From: CAZBWP01 sp964630265
Lineage (GTDB): Bacteria; Pseudomonadota; Alphaproteobacteria; Rhodospirillales; Defluviicoccaceae
Direction: 5' to 3'
Assembly (NCBI GenBank): GCA_964630265.1
Contig: CAZVRW010000035.1
Span: 1 to 31,496 of the forward strand
DNA length: 31,496 nucleotides
Position 1 is the stretch's first letter. The number at the start of each line of letters is the position of its first letter. Positions 1 through 7,000 of this stretch are shown here, piece by piece. The translations under genes were made by a program, and so were the position numbers. The notes under the pieces are model-generated. The model was not told where the DNA came from. It was given only the letters and a program-made list of their open reading frames with translations, and did not search any database.

Positions 1-239
1 CTAAAAGTGGCAGATCCCCGCGTGTGTGCGAAGGGGCGCTGTTCGCCCGCTGCGGTTTTCGACTGATGCTGTGACAATCGTGTCACAGAACCGCGGCATC
101 AGAACCGCAATCTTCTCGACAAAGGCGGCATCGTGGGCCCTGCGCCCGAACAGCAAGCCGCAAAAAGGCCCTTTTTGGGGCATTAAGGGACCAGTTTTGG
201 CATCAATGCGCGCGGCGATCGCCGTCGTCAGACACGAAA
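1..239. other. Gene-poor window edge with two dyads
   Basis: No gene could be assigned here. The stretch follows the last gene of the minus-strand cassette and is less GC-rich than its neighbours. It holds a perfect dyad at 69-88 (CTGTGACA, 4-base spacer, TGTCACAG) and a second at 161-177 (CAAAAAGG C CCTTTTTG). The second could act as a weak two-way terminator. Both strands can be read as short open frames (for example a 59-aa minus-strand frame ending at position 1), but neither has a ribosome site or a recognisable product. Confidence 0.4.
69..88. repeat. Perfect 8-bp inverted repeat, TGTGACA-type
   Basis: CTGTGACA and TGTCACAG flank the spacer ATCG. The half-sites resemble CRP/FNR-family operators (TGTGA/TCACA), but the spacing between TGTGA and TCACA is 8 rather than the usual 6. 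It is recorded as a possible operator only, and no downstream gene is visible in the window. Confidence 0.35.
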
Positions 240-722
240 CTATCGTGATGGCGACGGAATCGAATCCCGCCCGCCCCGACGACACTCGACGGGCTCGGGC
301 AACACGGGATCGGGCAACACGGGATCGGGCAACACGGGCTCGGCCACCACGGGCTCGGCCACCGGCAGATGGACCTCGACCGCCGGCGGGGCGGTGACCG
401 CGGCCACCGGGGCGCCGGCAGCGGGTGCCGCGATGCGCACGCCGCCGGCCACGGCGATAAGCAGGAATCCCAGCACCAGCAGCGCGCAGCCGGCGGCGAC
501 GCAGCGCAGGTGATAGCGATAGCCGCCCTGCATGTCTTTCAGCAGGTCCCAGCGGAAGCCGTCCTCGATCGCCTTGCCGCCGGGCAGGCGGCCGATCCGG
601 CCGAGCTTGTCGGAGAGTTCCTTCGATCCCAGGTCGCGGATCGCCGGCAGGGCGAGGACCACCGAGCCGGCGATGCCGAGCAGGCCACCGACCACCTCCA
701 CCCAGGGCAGAACGGCGATCAC
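240..722 (-). CDS. Hypothetical two-TM membrane protein with proline-rich repeat tail
   Basis: Unrecognised 160-aa protein. Two hydrophobic segments are visible, at about residues 8-27 and 72-95. They are separated by a basic and acidic loop, suggesting an inner-membrane hairpin. After the second segment comes an Ala/Pro/Val-rich stretch and then five or six pentapeptides of the form V-[LV]-[PA]-[DE]-P (about residues 119-145), encoded by a 15-bp tandem repeat at 296-370. The start ATG overlaps the stop of the tandem-HTH gene as ATGA, so the two are translationally coupled. The repeat tail would most simply lie outside the membrane as a flexible linker. Function unknown; the protein-coding call is supported mainly by the coupling and the membrane pattern. 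Confidence 0.6.
   Translation of the reverse strand: MIAVLPWVEVVGGLLGIAGSVVLALPAIRDLGSKELSDKLGRIGRLPGGKAIEDGFRWDLLKDMQGGYRYHLRCVAAGCALLVLGFLLIAVAGGVRIAAPAAGAPVAAVTAPPAVEVHLPVAEPVVAEPVLPDPVLPDPVLPEPVECRRGGRDSIPSPSR
296..370 (-). repeat. 15-bp tandem repeat encoding V-L-P-D-P pentapeptides
   Basis: About five 15-bp units (CGGGCAACACGGGAT and variants with GGCCACC) lie head to tail. They fall inside the gene at 240-722 and keep its frame. The first two units are identical and the later ones diverge, as expected of repeat expansion by slippage. Confidence 0.8.
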
Positions 723-1501
723 CGGCGCGCAGGTTCGCTGTCGCCGCCGGCCTCCTGGTCGGCGAACGCCGGCTGCCGCGGCCCGAGGAAGGCGATCCGG
801 CAGTCGAGGGCGCGGGCGACCGTCCGCAGCTTGCGATAGGAGGGACCGTCCCGCCCCTCGCCGCGTTCCAGGCGGCTGACCGACGGCTGCCGGAGCCCCG
901 TTGCCCGGGCCAGTTGCTGCTGGCTGAGGCGGCGGCGGCGGCGGGCGCGGCGGACCAGCTCGCCCGCCTCCACGGCCAGACTGGAAAACGGTGCCGCCGC
1001 GGCCAGATCGGGCCGCTCGCGCTCCAGGGTGGCGAGGAAACCGGCAACGCCCGAGCCCGCCGGCGAGGCGTCGGCGCTGTCGACGACGAGATCCGGCGCG
1101 CCGATGAAGACGATGCGGACGCCGAGGGCGTCGGCGACGGCGCGGAGCTTGCGGTAGGACGGCCCGTCCCGGCCGGCGCCGCGTTCCAGGCGGCTGATCG
1201 CCGACTGCTTCAGGCCCGAGCGCTCGGCGAGCTGGTCCTGGCCCAGCCCCCGCGCCCGCCGCGCCTCGCGCACCAGATCGCCGGCCTCGGCGGCGGCGGC
1301 GGAGAACGGCGCCGCCCGGGCGAGATCCGGCGCCTCGCGCTCCAGCCGGTCGAGGAACGCCGCGGTCCCCGATCGCTCGCCGTCAGTCCATGTCCAAGCC
1401 CGGGCGCCGCCGAGGACGACGATGTCGCCGCCCTGCACCGTCGTCGATGGAAGCACCGACGCCAGCGGGAACGTCTGGTCGAAACGGGACGGCCCGGTCA
1501 T
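719..1501 (-). CDS. Transcriptional regulator with two tandem XRE-type HTH domains
   Basis: Predicted DNA-binding protein of 260 aa. Residues 49-134 and 155-240 are two copies of one 86-residue unit, identical at 59 of 86 positions by direct alignment. Each contains a Cro/XRE-type helix-turn-helix (QDQLAERSGLKQSAISRLERG in copy 1, QQQLARATGLRQPSVSRLERG in copy 2) followed by a conserved GRDGPSYRKLR segment and a short hydrophobic end (RIVFIG/RIAFLG). The N-terminal 45 residues are unique. The gene lies 15 bp after the upstream hypothetical gene and overlaps the downstream membrane gene by four bases, so the three form one operon. One chain carrying two HTH domains could bind a two-half-site operator as a monomer; this is inferred from the duplication. 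Antitoxin-like or phage-like roles are possible but unproven. Confidence 0.8.
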   Translation of the reverse strand: MTGPSRFDQTFPLASVLPSTTVQGGDIVVLGGARAWTWTDGERSGTAAFLDRLEREAPDLARAAPFSAAAAEAGDLVREARRARGLGQDQLAERSGLKQSAISRLERGAGRDGPSYRKLRAVADALGVRIVFIGAPDLVVDSADASPAGSGVAGFLATLERERPDLAAAAPFSSLAVEAGELVRRARRRRRLSQQQLARATGLRQPSVSRLERGEGRDGPSYRKLRTVARALDCRIAFLGPRQPAFADQEAGGDSEPARR

Positions 1502-1516
1502 GGCGGTCTCTCCGTG

Positions 1517-1936
1517 TCACAGGATGGTCGCGGCGAAGCGCGCCTCGATCAGGCGCTCCACGTTGGCGATGCCGGGGTTGTCCAGCGTCGCGAAGACGCC
1601 GAGCACGTCAACGAAACGGAGTTCGCGGAACACCTGGTCAAAAACCCCGAAGCTGGGATCGTGCACCGCCGAGAAGATGTCCAGCGTACCGCGATGCAGG
1701 TAGATGGCGCCGCCCGCCCACACGCGCCGCTGTTCCTGGTTCGCCAGCCAGTGGTTCAGGTCGGGATCGTCCATCTCCGCATCGCGGACGAAATTCAGAA
1801 ATTCGGTCATCACCTCGCGCACCGGCAGGGAATCCTTGGCCTTGTCCAGATCATCCGACAGGCTGCCCAACGGCCGGATGTCGCGTCCCAGGGCGATACC
1901 GTCCCATGGGAAGAACCGAACGACGGTACGTGTCAC
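1517..1936 (-). CDS. Hypothetical protein, first gene of the HTH cassette
   Basis: Unrecognised 139-aa soluble protein, rich in Asp and Phe, with no signal peptide or membrane segment. The GTG at 1936 is chosen because a GGAGGGG ribosome site at 1949-1943 ends about seven bases upstream; a TTG at 1939 in the same frame is the alternative. Its stop lies 15 bp before the tandem-HTH gene, so it is probably the first gene of that operon. Its position upstream of a regulator with duplicated HTH domains would fit a toxin/antitoxin-like or regulator/effector pair, but no motif supports a specific activity. Confidence 0.6.
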   Translation of the reverse strand: MTRTVVRFFPWDGIALGRDIRPLGSLSDDLDKAKDSLPVREVMTEFLNFVRDAEMDDPDLNHWLANQEQRRVWAGGAIYLHRGTLDIFSAVHDPSFGVFDQVFRELRFVDVLGVFATLDNPGIANVERLIEARFAATIL

Positions 1937-1952
1937 CAATCACCCCTCCAAT

Positions 1953-1968
1953 ATAACGAATTTGTTAT
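1953..1968. promoter_or_regulatory. Near-perfect palindrome just upstream of the HTH cassette
   Basis: ATAACGAATTTGTTAT pairs with itself at 14 of 16 positions. It lies only 17-32 bases upstream of the GTG start at 1936, beside the GGAGGGG ribosome site. A TTATAT hexamer with TTGCGG 16 bases upstream on the minus strand could be a promoter (1951-1978), but its start point would fall inside the ribosome site. The dyad is therefore better read as an operator or 5'-leader element. A natural candidate ligand is the tandem-HTH protein of the same operon, by autoregulation; this is inference. Confidence 0.4.
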
Positions 1969-2151
1969 GACGCCGCAAGCCCATCCGCCGTTGCGTGATA
2001 ACGCCGCAAGCCCGTCTGCCGCGGCCCTGTCCCTTGCGCCCGGCGGCCATGACGGTATCTGACCACGCAGGGTGCGCGTCGCGAAGCCATCCAGGGCCGA
2101 GGCTCGAGGCATCCGCCGGGACACCTCGGCCAGCCTACCACAGGCGCCGCG

Positions 2152-2196
2152 AAAGGCTACATTTTCCTACAAAAGGCTACATTTTCCTACATTTTC
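2152..2196. repeat. AT-rich direct repeats, CTACATTTTC x3
   Basis: A 19-bp sequence starting AAAGGCTACATTTTC is repeated exactly with a 20-bp period (2152-2170 and 2172-2190). Within it the 10-mer CTACATTTTC occurs at 2157-2166, 2177-2186 and 2187-2196, that is at offsets of 20 and 10 bp, on one face of the helix. The composition is far more AT-rich than the surrounding DNA. This looks like a protein-binding array about 220 bp upstream of the tandem-HTH operon. Confidence 0.7.
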
Positions 2197-2321
2197 ACGT
2201 CAGAAAATCTGAGTTCCAAATTATTTCAATGGCTTAATCGGGATTTTCCGCGCTGCACCCCGTGATTCCTGGCAACATTTGGCATACATCTGCACTCCAA
2301 CGCGCCACGGCCGGCTCCCGA

Positions 2322-2436
2322 GTGGATCGGCTCTGACGCTTGGTGCCCAAGCGCCAGATCGGTCGATCCACCAAGCTATTAATCTGGTGGTTCGATTCAG
2401 CCGACCGATGGGACCCCTCCGTCAGCATCGAACCAC
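2322..2436. repeat. Cluster of overlapping inverted repeats after the methyltransferase gene
   Basis: Several dyads share arms. GTGGATCG (2322-2329) pairs with CGATCCAC (2364-2371) around a hairpin CGCTTGG-TGC-CCAAGCG (2337-2353). TCGATCCACCA (2363-2373) pairs with TGGTGGTTCGA (2385-2395) with one mismatch. GTGGTTCGAT (2387-2396) pairs perfectly with ATCGAACCAC (2427-2436). ATCGGTCG (2358-2365) pairs with CGACCGAT (2402-2409). Arms are shared, so the pairings exclude one another. The last arm reaches the methyltransferase stop codon. It may be a 3'-end processing or termination structure, or the remnant of a small mobile element. Confidence 0.6.
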
Positions 2437-2996
2437 TAGGGCGTCGGCGGGTCCTCGCGGAAGTCGGCGGCCTTGCGCCGGAGGATCGGATCACCCCAGG
2501 CCGGCGGCGGCGGCGGCTCCGCCGGGCCGCCGGGCCATTGCGGGCGGCGGGCGAAGCGGCCGCGGCTGAGCACCCGGTCGTACATGACGATGGCCCCGGC
2601 GAGGCCGACGTTGATGGAGAAGCGCGTCGGGATGCGCACAACATGCGCGCACCTGTCGATCACGCCGGCGGACAGCGCCCCCCGCTCCGGGCCGAACACA
2701 TAGGCGGCGCAGCGCGGGTGGTGGAAGCTCGGCAGGTCGATGGCATCGTCGGTGATCTCGACGCCGACCAAGGCGCAGCCGTCCGGCAGCAGCAGCGCCG
2801 CCAGATCCGGAAACGCATAGAACGGGATCTGGACGTCGGCGCCGGAGGTGTCGGTCCGGTGGCCCTGCCGCCGCGGATACTGGGCGGCGATGGTGAACAT
2901 GAAGCTCGCACCGAAGGCGTTCGCCGTGCGGAACAGGGCGCCGGCGTTCATCGCCTTCGTCACCCCCTCCATGCCGATGCCGAAGTAGCCGCGCAT
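2436..2996 (-). CDS. SpoU/TrmH-family RNA 2'-O-methyltransferase
   Basis: A 186-aa SPOUT-fold methyltransferase expected to transfer a methyl group from S-adenosylmethionine to a ribose 2'-OH in tRNA or rRNA. Motif 1 is the N-terminal NAGALFRTANAFGASFMF segment (about residues 17-34). Motif 2 is YVFGPERGALS (about 95-105), and motif 3 is RIPTRFSINVGLAGAIVMYD (about 118-137); the last two form the trefoil-knot cofactor site. The Pro-rich C-terminus is short and the protein lacks the extra N-terminal RNA-binding domain of RlmB-type members, so it is a minimal form. It is transcribed away from the quinone oxidoreductase gene. The family is clear, but the RNA target cannot be read from the sequence. 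Confidence 0.88.
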   Translation of the reverse strand: MRGYFGIGMEGVTKAMNAGALFRTANAFGASFMFTIAAQYPRRQGHRTDTSGADVQIPFYAFPDLAALLLPDGCALVGVEITDDAIDLPSFHHPRCAAYVFGPERGALSAGVIDRCAHVVRIPTRFSINVGLAGAIVMYDRVLSRGRFARRPQWPGGPAEPPPPPAWGDPILRRKAADFREDPPTP

Positions 2997-3065
2997 GCCG
3001 TTCTCCCTGCGCCGTCGCGATTGACCCGCCGCGCCCTGCCTGAGACAACAGGCTCGCTCCGATAC

Positions 3066-3102
3066 ACGCCAAGCGGCCCACGCCAAGCGGCCCACGCCAA
3101 GC
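3066..3102. repeat. 14-bp tandem repeat upstream of the oxidoreductase
   Basis: ACGCCAAGCGGCCC occurs twice in full (3066-3079, 3080-3093) and once in part (3094-3102). The array ends at the ribosome site AAGGAA of the oxidoreductase gene. It sits in the 5' leader between two divergent genes. Confidence 0.75.
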
Positions 3103-3116
3103 AAGGAACCATCGCC

Positions 3117-4097
3117 ATGCGCGCCGTCGTCTGCAAGTCCTTCGGCACCCCTGAGGATCTGGTGGTCGAGGAAGTGCCGCCGCCGCCCCTCGGCGACGAC
3201 GGCGTGCGCATCCGCGTCCGCGCCGCCGGCCTCAACTTCGCCGACACGCTGATCATCGCCGGCAAGTACCAGATCAAGCCGGCGCCGCCGTTCACCCCCG
3301 GCTTCGAGGTGGCCGGCGACGTCGTCGCGGTGGGGCCGGCGGTCAGCCGCGTACGGCCGGGCGATCGGGTGCTCGCCGTCGTCGACTGGGGAGGCTTTGC
3401 CGAGGAGGTGGTGGCGCCGGAGGCGACCGTCTTTCCCGTCCCGGCGACGGTCGATCCCGTCGCCGCCGCCGGCTTCGCCGTCGCCTACGGCACTTCGCAT
3501 CTGGGGCTCACCTTTCGCGCCGGGTTGGCGGCCGGCGATACCCTGCTCGTCCACGGCGCCGCCGGCGGCGTCGGGCTGACCGCCGTCGAGATCGGCAAGC
3601 GCCTCGGCGCCACCGTCATCGCCACCGCCGGCGGTCGCGACAAGCTCGCCGTTGCCGCCGATTACGGCGCCGACCACCTGATCGACTACCGTGCCGAGGA
3701 CATCCGCGCCCGAGTGTTGGAGATCACCGACGGGCGCGGGGTCGACGTGGTCTATGATCCCGTCGGCGGCACCGCCTTCGAGGCGTCGCTGCGCTGCACG
3801 GTGCCCGGCGGCCGCATCCTGGTCGTCGGCTTCGCCAGCGGCACGGTGCCGCAGATTCCGGCCAACATCCTGCTCGTCAAGAACCTGACAGTCATCGGCT
3901 ACGCCTGGGGCCCCTATCACCGGCTGGCGCCGGCGGCGATGCGGACCTCGTTCTCCCAACTGCTCGACTGGCTGGCGGCGGGGTCGATCCGCCCGCACGT
4001 CTCGGCGACGTTCCCGCTGGATCGGGCGGTCGAGGCCCTGACCCGGCTGAAGGAGCGCAAGAGCACCGGCAAGGTGGTCCTCACCGTCGGCGACTGA
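3117..4097 (+). CDS. Zinc-independent quinone oxidoreductase (MDR family)
   Basis: NADPH-dependent quinone/enone reductase of the medium-chain dehydrogenase superfamily, 326 aa, a normal length. The N-terminal GroES-like domain carries the family signature AGLNFADTLIIAGKY and the following FTPGFEVAGDVVAVG. The Rossmann domain has HGAAGGVGLTAVEIGKRLGA for nucleotide binding, and the C-terminus ends in the typical ALTRLKERKSTGKVVL. There is no catalytic-zinc Cys/His set, which separates it from alcohol dehydrogenases. The start ATG has AAGGAA eight bases upstream. The stop codon directly abuts the stop of the convergent addA gene, leaving no intergenic terminator. The physiological substrate cannot be told. 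Confidence 0.9.
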   Translation: MRAVVCKSFGTPEDLVVEEVPPPPLGDDGVRIRVRAAGLNFADTLIIAGKYQIKPAPPFTPGFEVAGDVVAVGPAVSRVRPGDRVLAVVDWGGFAEEVVAPEATVFPVPATVDPVAAAGFAVAYGTSHLGLTFRAGLAAGDTLLVHGAAGGVGLTAVEIGKRLGATVIATAGGRDKLAVAADYGADHLIDYRAEDIRARVLEITDGRGVDVVYDPVGGTAFEASLRCTVPGGRILVVGFASGTVPQIPANILLVKNLTVIGYAWGPYHRLAPAAMRTSFSQLLDWLAAGSIRPHVSATFPLDRAVEALTRLKERKSTGKVVLTVGD

Positions 4098-7000
4098 TCA
4101 GCCGGGCGGGGCCCCGGTCGGCTCTCGATCGTCGAGCTGCCCGTCCAGCACCTCGTCGGGCAGCGGCATCACCAGCGGCCCTTCGGTCCACAGCAGGAGG
4201 CCGCGCACCGGCCGGTCGGGATGGATCGCCCGCAACAGCGCCCGGTAGGCCGCCATCTGCCGCCGATAGGCCCGCGGCACCGCGGCCGCGTCGGCCGGCG
4301 GCGCCCGGTCGGTCTTGAAATCGAGCACCGTCACCGCCGCGTCGGTGATGCGCAGCCGGTCCACCTGGCCACTGACCACCCGGCCGCCGACGACACCGGC
4401 AAGCGGCACCTCGGCGCGGCTTCCCGCCGCGAACAGCGGCGCACAGTCGGGATGCTCCAGCACCGCCAGCACCGTTGCCGCAATCTCGTCCTGCTCGGCG
4501 GGCGCCAGGCCGTGGCCCGGGTGCGCCAGCCAGCGGCGCGCCAGCCCGGCTCGCGCCGCCGGCGGGTGATCGGGCAGGCTCTGCAGCAGCCGGTGGATCA
4601 GGCGACCGCGGTGGAAACGCCGCGCCTCGCCGGCGGCGAGCACCGGCGGCCGCGCCGGCGTCTCCGGCGTCTCCGGTCGTGACGGGGCGAGTGGCCTCGC
4701 CGGCGCCGGTTCCGGCGGCGCCGCCCGGCGTGCCCACGCGGGCAGCGGCGGCGTCGCCGGCCGCGGCGGCGTCGCCACCGCGGCCGGGACGGTCTCCTGC
4801 GCGCAGGTGAGCCGAAGCACTTGGGCGTCGTCGATCTCGGCCGCGCCGGCGAGGAACGGATCGACCACCCGCTCCACGTCGGGCAGCGTCGCGAGGCCGG
4901 CCTCGATCAGCCGGTACCAACATGTCGCCGGCTCCTGCTTCGTGCCGCGCCAAGCGCCGATGATCAGCCGGTCCTCGGCCCGGGTCATGGCAACGTAGAG
5001 CAGTCGTCGGTATTCCTGCATCTGCCGTTCGGCGACCGCCTCGCCCTCGCGGGCCGCCGGCCCGACGCGAAACTCGGCCGCCGGCGGCCACAGCGGCAGG
5101 GCGGCGTCCACCGGGGCGGCGGCGCCGTCGCTGCCGTCGTGCCACACCAGCCTCGGCCGCTGCTTCGGCACCCGCAGGGTATCCGGCAGGAAGACCACGG
5201 GCGCCTGCAGCCCCTTGGCGCCGTGCACCGTGAGCACCCGCACCGCCTGCGGCGCCTCCTGCTCCAGGTCGCGCTTCACCTCCACCGCCGTCCGCTCGAC
5301 CCAGTGGAGGAAGCCCTCCAGCGCCGGCGGATGCTGGCGCTCGTGGGCGAGGGCTAGGTCGACGAATTCGGCGATGGGATCGTCGGCCTCCCAGCCCAGC
5401 CGGGCGAGCAGGCGCTCGCGCCCCCGCATCGGGCCCAGCACATAAGCGTAGAAATCGGCTGGCGTCAGCTCGCCGGCGAGACGCAGCACGGTCGTCAGCT
5501 GCGCTCGCGCCGCGGCGAACGCCGGCGCGCTCTCGCTGGCGGCGCGCAGCGCCTGCCACAGGCTCGCGGGACCGCGACCGTGGGCGAGCGTGAACAGCTG
5601 CTCCTCGTCGAGGCCGACCAGCGGGCTCTTCAACACCGTCGCCAGCGTCAGGTCGTCCGCCGGCAGCAACGCGAAGCGGCCCAGCGCCATCAGGTCCATG
5701 ACCGCGAGTTGCTCGGTCAGGATCATCCGGTCGACGCCGGCCACTGGCACGCCCTTGAGCTTCAGGCGGCGCACCAGATCCTCGACGAAGGCGCCCCGGC
5801 GCTGCACCAGCACCATGACGTCGCCGGGCCGGACCGCCCGCCCCCGCGACTCCAGCACCTCGCCCGCGATCATCGCCTGGATCCGCGTCGCCAGCAGCTC
5901 GGCCATCCGTGCTTCCGGCGAATCGCCGGCGACGCGCTCCACCGGCGGCGCCCAGGGCCGCGGCTCGTCGGTCGCCCGCGGCAGCACCGGTGGCCAGAGC
6001 TCGACCGCGCCCCCGTCGCGCAGCCGAAAGGACCGGTGCACCACCGCCTCGCCGTCGAGGCTGACGCCGTCCGCCGCCGCGCCCTGTTGGAACACGGCGT
6101 CGACGGCTGCCAGCACCGCCCGTGTCGAGCGGAACGACACCTGGAGCGGGATCTCCCGGAAGTCGCCGCCCGCCCCCCGGACGCGGCGATCGAACTCGGC
6201 GCGGGCGGCCAGGAACGCCGCCGGATCGGAGCCCTGGAAACTGAAGATCGACTGCTTCAGGTCGCCGACGGCGAAGACCGTGCGCCCCCCCGCCCCGGAG
6301 CGTTCGTCGAAGCCTTCGCCGACGCCTTCGCCGGCGCCCTCGGCGGCGCCTTCGCCGGCGAAGAACTCGGAGGTCAGCGCCCGGATCACCCGCCACTGCC
6401 GCGGACTGGTGTCCTGCGCCTCGTCGATCAGCAGGTGGTCGATGCCGCCGTCCAGCTTGTAGAGCACCCACGAGGCCCCGCCCTCGCTCTCCAGCAGGTC
6501 GGCGGTGCGGTCGATCAGGTCGTCGAAGTCGAGCACCGCGTGGGCGCGCCGCGCCGCGTCGTAGCGCTCGATGAAGGCGTCCCCCAGGTGGATCAGCGCC
6601 GCGGTGGCCGCCGCCACCATCGCCGCCTTCCAACGCATGACGACGCCGAGCAGTCGCGCCGCTTCGGCCTCGAGGACGGCGACGGCATCCGGATGCCGCG
6701 CCGCCGGCCCCTTGGTCATCAACGTCTTGCGGAGGTCTCCAAAGAACCCCGTCTTCACCAGAAACGCCTCGGCGTACTCAAAGAAGCCGGCGGCCCGGCC
6801 CGCGGCATCGGCGGCGAGCCAAGCGGCGAGCCGCGCCCCCCGGTCGGCGTCGGTCTTGGAGCCGCCGGCCAGCACCGCGGCCGCCCGCCGAAGGCCATCG
6901 ACGTCGAACGCCGCATCGCGGCTCGCTTCGGCGATCACCGCGTCGGGGGAGCCCGCCTCGGCGAGCCCGAACGCGGCCGCCACCGCATCGGCCAACTCGG

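Larger units (their letters stand above)
1937..2435. other. 500-bp gene-free region with repeats and dyads
   Basis: No gene found. The region is the upstream control region of the minus-strand cassette and also the 3' flank of the RNA methyltransferase gene. It holds, in order: a near-palindrome ATAACGAATTTGTTAT (1953-1968); a 13-bp direct repeat ACGCCGCAAGCCC at 1970-1982 and 2001-2013; an AT-rich block with phased CTACATTTTC repeats (2152-2196); and a cluster of nested inverted repeats (2322-2436). An open frame at 1933-2124 on the minus strand lacks a ribosome site and runs over the start of the downstream gene, so it was not called. Confidence 0.6.

Noticed and set aside
1..180. Minus-strand 59-aa open frame starting at an ATG near 180 and ending at position 1
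   Set aside because: No ribosome site, no recognisable product, and the opposite strand is equally open. Not enough to call a gene.
1933..2124. Minus-strand 63-aa open frame upstream of the 139-aa gene
   Set aside because: It runs through the ribosome site and over the start of the next gene, has no ribosome site of its own and no conserved feature.
2152..2196. CRISPR-like array
   Set aside because: The repeats are only 10-20 bp, nearly contiguous, with no unique spacers and no cas genes nearby.
2358..2409. tRNA-like look: complementary ends ATCGGTC/GACCGAT and a GGTTCGATTC segment resembling a T-loop
   Set aside because: Only 52 bases between the ends, no proper D-arm or seven-base anticodon loop, and the T-stem has a mismatch. 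Treated as an inverted-repeat cluster, not a tRNA.
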